Origin: CAYPHY01 sp964410625
GTDB taxonomy: Bacteria > Chloroflexota > Anaerolineae > Promineifilales > Promineifilaceae
Assembly: GCA_964410625.1 (NCBI GenBank)
Contig: CAYPHY010000004.1
Coordinates: 124,001 to 188,000 of the forward strand
Direction: 5' to 3'
Length of the DNA: 64,000 nt
Position numbers and translations under genes: made by a program. Each line of letters starts with the position of its first letter. Position 1 is the first letter of the stretch. Below the pieces are notes generated by a model. That model was given only the letters and a program-made list of their open reading frames with translations, did no database searches and had not been told where the DNA came from. Shown here piece after piece: positions 1 through 8,518 of this stretch.

Positions 1-83
1 ACTATTTGTGATTTATTTCACAAAATTCATTCTAACATAGAGAAAATCGGGCTGTCAAGACGGAAGACTATCGCTGAGGAATT

Positions 84-148
84 TAGAAACCGGGTTTCTA
101 GCGTAAAAGTAAGTGTGTCTAATAAAGCTACGAAACCCGGTTTCTATC
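84..148. repeat. Paired AGAAACC/GGTTTCT palindromes
   Basis: Two near-identical palindromes (TAGAAACCGGGTTTCTA at 84-100 and CGAAACCCGGTTTCTA at 131-146) lie just after the stop of the minus-strand beta-helix gene. They belong to a family found at four other places in this window (12575, 18290, 32682, 49503). No T-run follows, so a REP-like or RNA-stabilising role is as likely as termination. The remaining bases 1-83 hold nothing else I recognise. Confidence 0.8.
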
Positions 149-154
149 GTTTAC

Positions 155-2989
155 CTAACGAAAGGTAGCTGGCATGTAAAGCACGGTTATTGGCGTAGGC
201 AAAGATGGCGTTGGTGAAGGGCCAGGTGTTGGTGTCGTGGTGACTGTCGCCGTTGGTGACACTGTTGGTGACGGAGTTGACGGGGGGGTAGAGGATACAG
301 TCGCCGTCGGTGTGGCAGTTGGCACGATGGGAAGCGAGCCGTACTCATAGACACCAATGTCACAAACGGCCGCGCCATCCTCGTTGCCGTCCGCTGGCCG
401 GGGTGCGTTGCGCTGATCGGCCGCTTCACAGGTATCGTTGTTGCCCGCGTCAATCGCCGGGCTGTCGGGCAACAGGGCATGAGTGGTGGTGGAACCACCG
501 TTGTCCTCCAACAGCCCAAGCAGCGGATTAAGTGGGTCGGCGTTGGTTCCGGTCTGGTCTCCGGCCGCCGGAACAAAGTCACACCCCTCAGCGGAGCCAA
601 GCAGGTTATAACCAGCGGAAGCATCGGCGGGCCAGCTTCCGCCACAATCGGGCGATTCGCCACCCCCATCGCTGTTTCCGGCGATGAGGCTGTTGCGTAT
701 GATGACATCTTCGCCTGGATTGGTAAAGAGTCCGCCACCATCGCCATCACCGTTGCCGTCGCTGTCCGCCGTGTTCGCGGTAATGGTGACGTTGTTCAGG
801 ATGAGCGAACTGATTCCCTGAAAGCCGCTTGTACTTAACAAACCACCCCCGTGGCTCTTGGCCCTGTTTCCGCTGATGGTACTGTTGCTCAACATGGTGG
901 CGGCCGTACTCCCTGGTGAAGCAAAACTGTGAATGCCACCGCCGGCAAACTCGGCCGTGTTCCTGCTGACGGTGGTGTTGCGGAGGATCAAAACATCCGA
1001 GTTGCCGATGCCACCGGCCAGGCCATTGGAGACGTTGCGGTCAACTGTGCTGTTGAGCATCGTCAGCAGATTTTGATTTTGCAGACCGCCACCAAGCCGC
1101 GCCGTGTTGCCGACGATTGTGCTGTAAGTGACGGTCATGGTACGCGAGTTGAGAATGCCTCCACCCACGCCACCTGTATTGCTGATGATGGTGCTATGGG
1201 CGACTGTCAGCAAATTGTTGTTGTAGATGCCCCCGCCGCCAGCGTTGCCATCGTCGCCATTGCGGATGGTCACACCGCTCAGGTAATTAGAGGCAGTCGC
1301 CGCCGCATGAAAAAGGTGGACGTGAAAGATACGATCCAGCCCGTTGCCATCAATAAAGGTCCTGTCTGCTCCTGCGCCGTTGAGGGTCAGCGGGTCGTTC
1401 ACGTCCAGATCGCCGGTGGCGGCCGCGTCTTCTCCCGCGCCAACCAGAGCCAGACGGTAGGTCCCGGCGGGCAGCTGGATCGTGTCTGGCGCGGCTTTGG
1501 CATTTGCTTCCTGCACGGCCGCCCGTAGCGTACACTCCGGCTCGTCCCCAACTCGATTGCCCGTGTCGCAATCACCATCGCCAGGGTTAGCGTCTACGAT
1601 ATCGGCCTCGCTATTGACAGTGAAGGTGACCGGTGCCGCCTCAAAAGCACCTACGTCACAGGACGTTGTGCTATCCCCATTGCCCTCGGCCGGCCGCGCC
1701 AGCCCGCGTTGGTCAGTGATCAGCAGGTTGCCATTGTTGTCTGTGCAGCCTGCTGGCTCTCCCCCATCCAGGAGGGCGCTGTCCGGCCGCAGCGCGTGGG
1801 TCTCTGTTGGCCCGCCGTTGTCACGCAGAGGGTAAAGTTGGGGGGCATCGTTTAACCGGTCGCCAGTAGTGAAAGCAAAAGCACAACCAGTCTCATCGCC
1901 GAGCAGGTTATACCCGTCGGAGGTCAGCGAGCCGGAACAGTCGGGAGCTTCGCCGCTGCGATCATCATTTTCAGCCAGGATCGAGTTACGGAGCCTGATG
2001 TCGCTTCCGACCGCAGCAAAAATGCCACCACCGTCACCGGCTCCCTCGTCGAGTTCGTCGGCCGTGTTCCTCGTCACGGTCACGTTGCTCAAATCGAGAG
2101 TGCTTTGCTGATTGAAAATGCCGCCTCCATTCTGAGTGGCCCAATTGCCGCTAATTGTGCTGTTGATCAGCGTGATGCTGGCCTGACCGGCTGGGGTGGC
2201 CGCAACGCTGCGAATCCCCCCGCCGTGAAACTTGACGATATTATCGCTGATCGTGCTGTTGTAGATCGTCGCGGTATCAAAGTTTTGAATGCCACCGCCC
2301 AGATAGGCATCATTGCGCCTGATCGTGCTGTGGGTGATCGTCAGGGCGGCCGTGTTCAGGATACCGCCACCATCCTGGGCTGAATTGCCCTGGATGAGGC
2401 TGTTTCTGACCGTTAGCGACCCTGCGTTGAAAATACCACCGCCGGTGAAGCTGCTTGTGCTGCTGATTACAGCGGAATCGCTGAGGGCCAAGATACCGCC
2501 ATTATAAATGCCGCCACCGCCAAAACTGGCGTTGCCGTTGCGAATGGTCACCCCGGTTATCTGCACCACTGCATCCACGCCGTTAATCTCAAACAGGCGA
2601 TCCAGCCCATTGCCGTCGAGGACGGTCACACTGGCCCCAGCCCCATTGAGGATCAGATCATCGAGGATGTCCAGGTCACCAGTAGCGGCTTTATTCTCCT
2701 CCGCCCCGGCGATGCTGATCCTATAGGTATCACCGGGTAGGTCAATTGTGTCCGTTCCAGCCAGCGCATTGGCCTCCTGGATGGCTGCACGCAGCGTGCA
2801 GTCACCATTGCTGCTAGCACATACCCCATCGCCGGGGTTGGCATCCACAGCATCGGCGTTGCTGTTGACAGCAAAGGTCGTATCGGCCGAGGTGAACATG
2901 ACACGGCCGAAGCCCAACAGGAGGCTAATACTCCCTGTACCGAGCAGGAACAGGAGCAGAAATCTTCGAATTGCTACCTTACCGTTCAT
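155..2989 (-). CDS. Secreted CSLREA / choice-of-anchor beta-helix protein with two tandem modules
   Basis: A secreted protein of 944 residues, probably a right-handed parallel beta-helix at the cell surface; no enzyme activity can be assigned. A basic start and hydrophobic stretch (RRFLLLFLLG) form a signal peptide. Two homologous modules follow (about residues 40-455 and 455-870). Each opens with a CSLREA-like motif (CTLRAAIQEANA, then CTLRAAVQEANA), continues with GGGI-rich beta-helix rungs (NSTISGN, GGGIYN) and closes with a 'DVGAFE' / 'DIGVYE' segment typical of choice-of-anchor domains. A Pro/Thr-rich linker then leads to the C-terminus LYMPATFR. I chose the start at 2989 because AAGGA lies seven bases before it; an ATG at 3004 is also possible. 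The gene lies downstream of another secreted protein on the same strand. Confidence 0.85.
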   Translation of the reverse strand: MNGKVAIRRFLLLFLLGTGSISLLLGFGRVMFTSADTTFAVNSNADAVDANPGDGVCASSNGDCTLRAAIQEANALAGTDTIDLPGDTYRISIAGAEENKAATGDLDILDDLILNGAGASVTVLDGNGLDRLFEINGVDAVVQITGVTIRNGNASFGGGGIYNGGILALSDSAVISSTSSFTGGGIFNAGSLTVRNSLIQGNSAQDGGGILNTAALTITHSTIRRNDAYLGGGIQNFDTATIYNSTISDNIVKFHGGGIRSVAATPAGQASITLINSTISGNWATQNGGGIFNQQSTLDLSNVTVTRNTADELDEGAGDGGGIFAAVGSDIRLRNSILAENDDRSGEAPDCSGSLTSDGYNLLGDETGCAFAFTTGDRLNDAPQLYPLRDNGGPTETHALRPDSALLDGGEPAGCTDNNGNLLITDQRGLARPAEGNGDSTTSCDVGAFEAAPVTFTVNSEADIVDANPGDGDCDTGNRVGDEPECTLRAAVQEANAKAAPDTIQLPAGTYRLALVGAGEDAAATGDLDVNDPLTLNGAGADRTFIDGNGLDRIFHVHLFHAAATASNYLSGVTIRNGDDGNAGGGGIYNNNLLTVAHSTIISNTGGVGGGILNSRTMTVTYSTIVGNTARLGGGLQNQNLLTMLNSTVDRNVSNGLAGGIGNSDVLILRNTTVSRNTAEFAGGGIHSFASPGSTAATMLSNSTISGNRAKSHGGGLLSTSGFQGISSLILNNVTITANTADSDGNGDGDGGGLFTNPGEDVIIRNSLIAGNSDGGGESPDCGGSWPADASAGYNLLGSAEGCDFVPAAGDQTGTNADPLNPLLGLLEDNGGSTTTHALLPDSPAIDAGNNDTCEAADQRNAPRPADGNEDGAAVCDIGVYEYGSLPIVPTATPTATVSSTPPSTPSPTVSPTATVTTTPTPGPSPTPSLPTPITVLYMPATFR

Positions 2990-3010
2990 TTGTTTATCCT
3001 TCATACGTAG

Positions 3011-3079
3011 TGGTAATCGGTATCCGGTAATCGGGCTTGACGCTGCTTCCCGATCACCGAATACCGATTACTGATCACC
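3011..3079. repeat. Heptad tandem repeat with fold-back arms (TAATCGG / ACCGATT)
   Basis: The gap between the two large secreted-protein genes is almost wholly 7-base units: TAATCGG, TATCCGG, TAATCGG on the left and ACCGAAT, ACCGATT, ACTGATC on the right. The two halves are largely complementary, so the transcript could form a long imperfect hairpin. This is one member of the heptad array class seen across the window. Confidence 0.75.
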
Positions 3080-3082
3080 ACC

Positions 3083-6000
3083 TTACCGCCTGACCCAGGG
3101 CAAGTAGCTTTCATAAAGCGTGCCTACATAGAGGCGAACGGATGCGCTACTCCGGCGGCCGTCACTGTCGGTAACGGTCAGGGTGATCGTGTGCCAGCCA
3201 TCGGATAACCCTTGTGGAGCCAGCTCACGGCCGCTCCCTAACCGTCCATCGCGATCAGATGACCAGATCAACCGTTCGGCCGGCAGTTCGCCATCCTCCT
3301 TGTCCAGCCCTTGCCCTTGCAAAACCACCACCTGCTCCAGCGTGAACCGTGCGCCGTTGATGGGGTGAAGAATGGTCGCTTGGGGGGCATGGTCGGGAAG
3401 TTCCAGCATCTCGTCTGAGGTGTCGGCCGTGCTGTGGAAACCATCACTGGCGACTACCTTCAGCAGGCCCCGCTCGCTTCCCGCCAGGTCGTGGGCGGAA
3501 AAGGTGTAGGATGTTTCGGTCAACCCATGCACGATGGGGCTCCATGTTTCGCCACCATCCGGGCTGTATTGCAGAGCAAAGGTCAGGTCGTCGCCGTCGG
3601 CATCGGCCGCCGTCCAACGAGCAGTTATGGTGCCGCTCAATGCCTGACCGCCGCCCGGCTGTAGGAGTGTGACCTCCGGTGCATTGTCGCTGGCGATGAT
3701 CTGGCCGAGAACACGGCCGTCGCGCAGCAAGATGACACGTGCCAGTCCTTCCGGCTCCGGCATCGTCTGGTTAAAGACGGTGAGGTCACCGAAGAGTTCG
3801 AAGGCGCGGGCGGCCAATAGACGGCCGTTGCTGTCTTGTAGCTCGATACGGTAAGCACCGCTGTCCGCTGCGCCTGCACTTTCTGCTGGCAGACCGAAGC
3901 GGTATAAGGGATTGAACAAGACCCCATCTTCCATGATTAGCCCGGACACCATTAGATAAGATTGGGATGGCTCCGCAGCCGACTGGATGGTCAACATTTC
4001 GTTCCCTGATGTGGCATCGAAAAGCCCTTCAAAGGTATAGGGCGATATCCAGATCGGTGCACAATAGGTCATCACGTCTTTGGTTGAGGGCAGATAAACT
4101 TCGGCCGTGATCGGATCAAAGCCATAGGCCCCAATGTTACCATCCGGGTCGGGATAATTAGGGTCGAGGCCTAACGTTGCACCACACGGGGCGTGACCCC
4201 GGCCCAGGTTATGGGCAATTTCGTGGGCCATAGCGGTAGCGGAATTAGGTGTTCCGGTGAGCGCCGCCGATACCACACCCCCCACATAAGCCTTTCCTAA
4301 GACGGCCGAATTAGCCAAGGGGGGTACCAGTCCATACCAGACACGCGCATAGGGTCCCGAAGCATTGGCTCGCATCTGCACCATCTCATTGAGCAGTTGG
4401 CTCCATCCCGCGCCAGTGGTGAGATCGCCTGTAAAATCCAGGAAATCAGGCCCGGCAAGGACGCGCTGCTCAACATCAGCAGGCCAGACTTTGCGTGTAA
4501 AAGGGACTGTCTGGGCGTAGGCATCGGTCGCGGGAAAAAGCGGATTGGCCGGATCAAACAAGTAATTGATCCGGATTGGTGTGATCGTTAGCGGATTCTT
4601 ATGCGCGAATTCGTGGCTTTGCGATGGCGAAAGATTGTTGCCGTAGGCGGTTTCCACCATAGCTCGCGTATTGCCCGGCAGAATCGGCGGGTTCACTTCA
4701 GCCAGTAGCGTGATTTCATCCTCCAGCCATGAGGGCGGCAGGTAGAAGTTAACTGTTGACTCACTCTCTCCTGGCTTACTTTCTAATCCCCGGATGGTGC
4801 GGAAGATGGTGCATCCCGCAGCCGGATCGAGGCAAGCCGGACCAAGCGGGGAACCAGGCAGCGGCGCACCATTGGCAGCCAACCCATAGAGAACAACCAC
4901 GACATTGGGGACGTTCGTATTGGCGACGGCCGAAGGCATTCCTGGATCGTCAATATAGACCCGCACCCAGGTTGGCTTGCCCTCCACTAATGGCACACTA
5001 TTGGTCGTATCCTGAATGCCCTGGGTGACCTCCACTCGTGTGATTCGTAAGTCGGGGACATGGACAGTGACACGGGTTCGTTCCGGCGCAAAGGGATTCA
5101 CGTTGCCTGCTTCGTCGCCAGCCCGACAGCGGAAGAAGTAGCTGGCGTTCTGTTGCGCTCCACTAAACTCGTATGTGCCGCCCGAACCCTGGTAGAGCCA
5201 GGTCGTCCATGGCCCGTTCGGTTGCGGGCTATACTCCACATCTACCCATTCTGGGGAACCAGAGGTGCCCGGCGGGTTCTCGATAGTCACATCCAGCTCA
5301 AACTCGGTGAGCAACGACAGGTATTGGTAGGAGCCAGAGGAAAGAAGGGTGTCGTTGAGGACACCGGTGACTTTGCAGTTCGGCGCGACAGCGTCTACGT
5401 TGTATGGCCCGGCAACGGCCGTTGGCCCCCAGTTCCCGGCGCGGTCTCGCCCTTTAACAATCAGGAATACGGTTGCTCCGTGGGGGAAAGGTGTCTCGTT
5501 AGCCGCTTCCCTCTCGAGTGTGTCAACCAGCTCATCAGGGGGCAGAACGGGGGCATTCACAATCCACTCGTAGGAGTAGGCGTCAACGGGGCTGCCTGGC
5601 GCGGCACCTTGTGGCGTCCAACGGACGGTGACGGTGTTGGTGATCCAGCCGTTCGGCGGGCCTAGGATAAAGGGCGCACCAGGCGCGGTGCGATCAAGGC
5701 CAAACGGGCCAAAATGGGACACTGGGCCGAAGTTGCCCGCCTGATCGAATGGAGCGATATGGAAGTACCAGTTGTTGTGGTCGGCCGGGAGGATCGTCGT
5801 TAACTGCGTATTGGTCGTGGTGTTCGCCATCGTCGGGGTTGTGTTGGCGCTGTGGTCCCAGACATAGGCATAACCGGCCGCTCCACCAACCGGAATGGTC
5901 CAAGCCATCTCCACCTCGGCGATATTGCTCCAGCGGGTCGCCCCGTGGCTGGGGCTGTGCAGGTTCGTGATGGCCAGTGGCGGTTGGGCATCAATCCAAT

Positions 6001-7315
6001 AAGGGCCGCCGATGAGCGGTTTAATCGCCCAATGACCGGCATTGTCCAGCGGCCAGATACAGACATGCCAGTTGGTAGCGTCGGTCAGTGGCGGGCTGGT
6101 GCTGGCGGTCGGTGGCGTGACGGCCGAAACCCCTCTGTGATTGGGGCAATCAGGATTCTGTGCCGTCAGTTGTACCCATTGCACATCATAACCGGCCAGG
6201 CCGCTGCTGGCCTCAAGGGCCTGAATCCATTGGACAAAAACGGTGGAATCGGTTGACCATTGGTTGGGGGTGTGACTCTGTTGAAGAAAGCCGCGCGGCT
6301 CCGGCGGGGTTGTATCAATGTGTACAGGATACTCACGGCTCAGGCCGGGGTTTCCGGCCATATCGCTGATTTGAAAAGCCACCCAATGGAGCGAATCCCC
6401 TTCACGGCCGGTATCCTCTGAGTCGCGGCCGAAATCAATGGTGGCGGAGAGCAGTTCCGTTTGCGGACTGCCCGCGCGGAAGTCGGCCGTGGCTGGTAGC
6501 CATGCGCTCCAGTTCTTACGGGCATCGGTGGAGTAACGATAGACGGCCGAATCGGGGTTTAATCCTGATACCACTGAACCGCTATCGGTGCTCTCGATGG
6601 AAACTTCGACCTGATGGGTGTCTGTGACCCAAGCTGTGGGAGCGAAGTTGGCGAAATCAGGCGGGGCATTGTCCTGGCTGGGAACGGCCGTTGGCGTCGG
6701 CGTGGCCGTGGGTGGCGGCACGGCGGTTAAGGCCACCTCAATCTCGTTCAGGGCATCCTTATTATCATCCCAGTTGAAACGAACAAATCGGGCCTGGACT
6801 GGCGTCTGCAACTTCAACCACTCCGACCAGCCGTAGATCACAGAATGCCACGCCTCATTATTCGTCCCGTAGTTGACGTAGCTTTCCCAGCCGGTCGTTC
6901 TGGGGCCGGTCAGTTCCGTCCAGTTAACACCGTCCAACGAGAACGAAACGCCTTCACCTTGCGGGCCGCGGTTGCCGCTGGTGTCGCGGCCGTCGCGGGT
7001 CATGTAGCGGCGCAGCCCAGCAAATTCACCAACGCAATTGAAATCAATCTCAACATATTGCCAGTTATCATAGGAGCTATCGAAGTAGCTTTTTACCCTT
7101 CCATCAAAAGTCAGATCATGGGTGGTTCCGTTATCACCGGCCCGATCACCGCTGATAATGGGCGTGCAGGCGGATTGGAAAGAGGGGGATAGGTTGGTGC
7201 TCAGGTGAGGCGCCGCAGCTTCTGCGCGGTGGCTGTAGATAGCGGCAAAACTCAGCACCAATAATGAAACGAGACACGTTACAAACAGATAGGTGGTTTG
7301 AAATTTCCGATACAT
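3083..7315 (-). CDS. Secreted multidomain metzincin-type metalloprotease
   Basis: A very large exported protein (1410 residues) predicted to be an extracellular zinc peptidase. After a signal peptide (hydrophobic core LFVTCLVSLLVLSFAA) comes a discoidin/F5-8C-like region (about 40-190), then a short P/T linker and several Ig/fibronectin-like domains with repeated 'DTTPP' and 'AGNWGP' turns. The catalytic zinc motif HEIAHNLGRGHAPCG is near residue 1026, and a Met-turn-like DVMTYC follows some 50 residues later, which together point to the metzincin clan. The C-terminal part carries two more beta-sandwich-like domains. The protein ends YLPWVRR, resembling the LYMPATFR tail of the neighbouring gene. 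AAGGAG nine bases before the ATG at 7315 decides the start, and that start gives a clean signal peptide. The substrate is unknown. Confidence 0.8.
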   Translation of the reverse strand: MYRKFQTTYLFVTCLVSLLVLSFAAIYSHRAEAAAPHLSTNLSPSFQSACTPIISGDRAGDNGTTHDLTFDGRVKSYFDSSYDNWQYVEIDFNCVGEFAGLRRYMTRDGRDTSGNRGPQGEGVSFSLDGVNWTELTGPRTTGWESYVNYGTNNEAWHSVIYGWSEWLKLQTPVQARFVRFNWDDNKDALNEIEVALTAVPPPTATPTPTAVPSQDNAPPDFANFAPTAWVTDTHQVEVSIESTDSGSVVSGLNPDSAVYRYSTDARKNWSAWLPATADFRAGSPQTELLSATIDFGRDSEDTGREGDSLHWVAFQISDMAGNPGLSREYPVHIDTTPPEPRGFLQQSHTPNQWSTDSTVFVQWIQALEASSGLAGYDVQWVQLTAQNPDCPNHRGVSAVTPPTASTSPPLTDATNWHVCIWPLDNAGHWAIKPLIGGPYWIDAQPPLAITNLHSPSHGATRWSNIAEVEMAWTIPVGGAAGYAYVWDHSANTTPTMANTTTNTQLTTILPADHNNWYFHIAPFDQAGNFGPVSHFGPFGLDRTAPGAPFILGPPNGWITNTVTVRWTPQGAAPGSPVDAYSYEWIVNAPVLPPDELVDTLEREAANETPFPHGATVFLIVKGRDRAGNWGPTAVAGPYNVDAVAPNCKVTGVLNDTLLSSGSYQYLSLLTEFELDVTIENPPGTSGSPEWVDVEYSPQPNGPWTTWLYQGSGGTYEFSGAQQNASYFFRCRAGDEAGNVNPFAPERTRVTVHVPDLRITRVEVTQGIQDTTNSVPLVEGKPTWVRVYIDDPGMPSAVANTNVPNVVVVLYGLAANGAPLPGSPLGPACLDPAAGCTIFRTIRGLESKPGESESTVNFYLPPSWLEDEITLLAEVNPPILPGNTRAMVETAYGNNLSPSQSHEFAHKNPLTITPIRINYLFDPANPLFPATDAYAQTVPFTRKVWPADVEQRVLAGPDFLDFTGDLTTGAGWSQLLNEMVQMRANASGPYARVWYGLVPPLANSAVLGKAYVGGVVSAALTGTPNSATAMAHEIAHNLGRGHAPCGATLGLDPNYPDPDGNIGAYGFDPITAEVYLPSTKDVMTYCAPIWISPYTFEGLFDATSGNEMLTIQSAAEPSQSYLMVSGLIMEDGVLFNPLYRFGLPAESAGAADSGAYRIELQDSNGRLLAARAFELFGDLTVFNQTMPEPEGLARVILLRDGRVLGQIIASDNAPEVTLLQPGGGQALSGTITARWTAADADGDDLTFALQYSPDGGETWSPIVHGLTETSYTFSAHDLAGSERGLLKVVASDGFHSTADTSDEMLELPDHAPQATILHPINGARFTLEQVVVLQGQGLDKEDGELPAERLIWSSDRDGRLGSGRELAPQGLSDGWHTITLTVTDSDGRRSSASVRLYVGTLYESYLPWVRR

Positions 7316-7402
7316 TGCTTTATTACTCCTTGGCATAAAGTTGCGCTCACCATATGTGGGCACATGACATGTGGGCGCATGACGTGCCCTGCACCTGGTA
7401 CA

Positions 7403-7470
7403 AGCGCTAAAGCCGGTCTTGTCTGCGACAGACCGGCTTTAGCCATCCGTACAACCGTTAGCGCTTTAGC
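7403..7470. repeat. Strong hairpin (AGCCGGTCT stem) between divergent-end genes
   Basis: A perfect 14-base stem (GCTAAAGCCGGTCT at 7406-7419 pairing with 7430-7443) has a 10-base loop. A further partial copy of the outer arm (AGCGCTTTAGC) ends at 7470. It sits after the rhodanese stop and before the metalloprotease start on the minus strand. No U-tract follows on either strand, so it is more like a dispersed palindromic repeat than a standard terminator. Confidence 0.7.
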
Positions 7471-7487
7471 TCAACTGTGGACCTATC

Positions 7488-8351
7488 CTACATTCGCTCG
7501 ATGGGAACGCCGATGGCGCTGCCCCATTCTGTCCAAGAGCCATCGTAATTACGCACGTTGGGATAGCCCAGCAAGTAGTGGAGCACAAACCAGGTGTGGG
7601 AGGAGCGCTCACCAATGCGACAGTAAGCGATGATTTCCTTATCGGCTGTAATCCCCTGGCTACCATACAGCTTTGACAATTCATTATAGGACTTGAACGT
7701 CCCATCTTCGGCCACGGCCTGCACCCAGGGGATGTTGATTGCGCCAGGGATATGGCCGCCGCGCTGTGCCCCCTCTTGCGGCAGATTAGGTGGGGCCAGT
7801 AGTTCGCCCGAAAACTCCCCGGCGGAACGCACGTCCACCAGGGCGCGAGCCGTACTGTTCAGGCTCTCCTCAACGAAGGGGCGCAAGGCACGCAAACGGT
7901 AATTAATTCCGTTCGTCGCGTAGCGCGTTGGTGTAATCTGTGGGGCGTCGGTGGTGAGCGGCCGACCCTCTTCGACCCACTTACGACGGCCGCCGTCCAT
8001 CAGGCGCAACTTCTCATGACCATACATCGTCAACAACCAGAAGGCATAAGTGGCAAACCAGTTGTTGTTATCGCCGTACAAGACAATGGTCGTGTCGTTG
8101 CTGATGCCGGAGCGGCTTAATAGCGTCTCCAGGGCAGCTTTATCGGGGATGTCGCGGCGCAGGGTGTCTTGCGTGTCCCGTTGCCAGTTCCAACCAACCG
8201 CACCAGGCATATGGCCGGTGTCATAGGCGGTCGTGTCCACATCCACTTCAACAAAGCGAATCATGGGGTCGCTCAGATGCGCCTCTGCCCATTCGGTGGT
8301 GACCAAAACTTCAGGATGTAGATAGCCGTTGATACTCATGTTGGTACTCAT
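7488..8351 (-). CDS. Two-domain sulfurtransferase (rhodanese, thiosulfate/3-mercaptopyruvate type)
   Basis: A cytoplasmic tandem rhodanese of 287 residues that moves sulfane sulfur from a donor such as thiosulfate or 3-mercaptopyruvate to an acceptor thiol. The first, non-catalytic domain shows the usual 'VEVDVDTTAYDTGHMPGA' boundary. The second has 'VDVRSAGEFSG' and 'GHIPGAINIPW', and the active-site loop CRIGERSSHTWF with the catalytic Cys near residue 243. The loop Cys-Arg-x-Gly-x-Arg fits thiosulfate sulfurtransferases better than the CGSGVTA loop of mercaptopyruvate enzymes. A longer frame exists upstream, but GGAGGT sits close before the ATG at 8351, which fixes the start. It is 168 bases downstream of the BTAD regulator on the same strand. 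Confidence 0.92.
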   Translation of the reverse strand: MSTNMSINGYLHPEVLVTTEWAEAHLSDPMIRFVEVDVDTTAYDTGHMPGAVGWNWQRDTQDTLRRDIPDKAALETLLSRSGISNDTTIVLYGDNNNWFATYAFWLLTMYGHEKLRLMDGGRRKWVEEGRPLTTDAPQITPTRYATNGINYRLRALRPFVEESLNSTARALVDVRSAGEFSGELLAPPNLPQEGAQRGGHIPGAINIPWVQAVAEDGTFKSYNELSKLYGSQGITADKEIIAYCRIGERSSHTWFVLHYLLGYPNVRNYDGSWTEWGSAIGVPIERM

Positions 8352-8518
8352 ATAGAGACCTCCTTCAATTAGAATGTTGCAGCCATCATAAAGGGTTGGC
8401 GTATCCACAGGCGTATCTATCGCGGCCGGATGCTCATATCTGTGCGTGCCCCGATGTATCCATTCGGGTATCCGCAAGCAGAGAACAGGCTATTTGAATA
8501 GGCAATAAAAGAGGGTGA

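Noticed and set aside
929..1528. Long plus-strand frame opposite the first beta-helix gene
   Set aside because: It mirrors the repeat-rich coding strand (Val/Ala/Asp-rich) and has no domain or ribosome-binding site; the minus-strand gene explains the bases.
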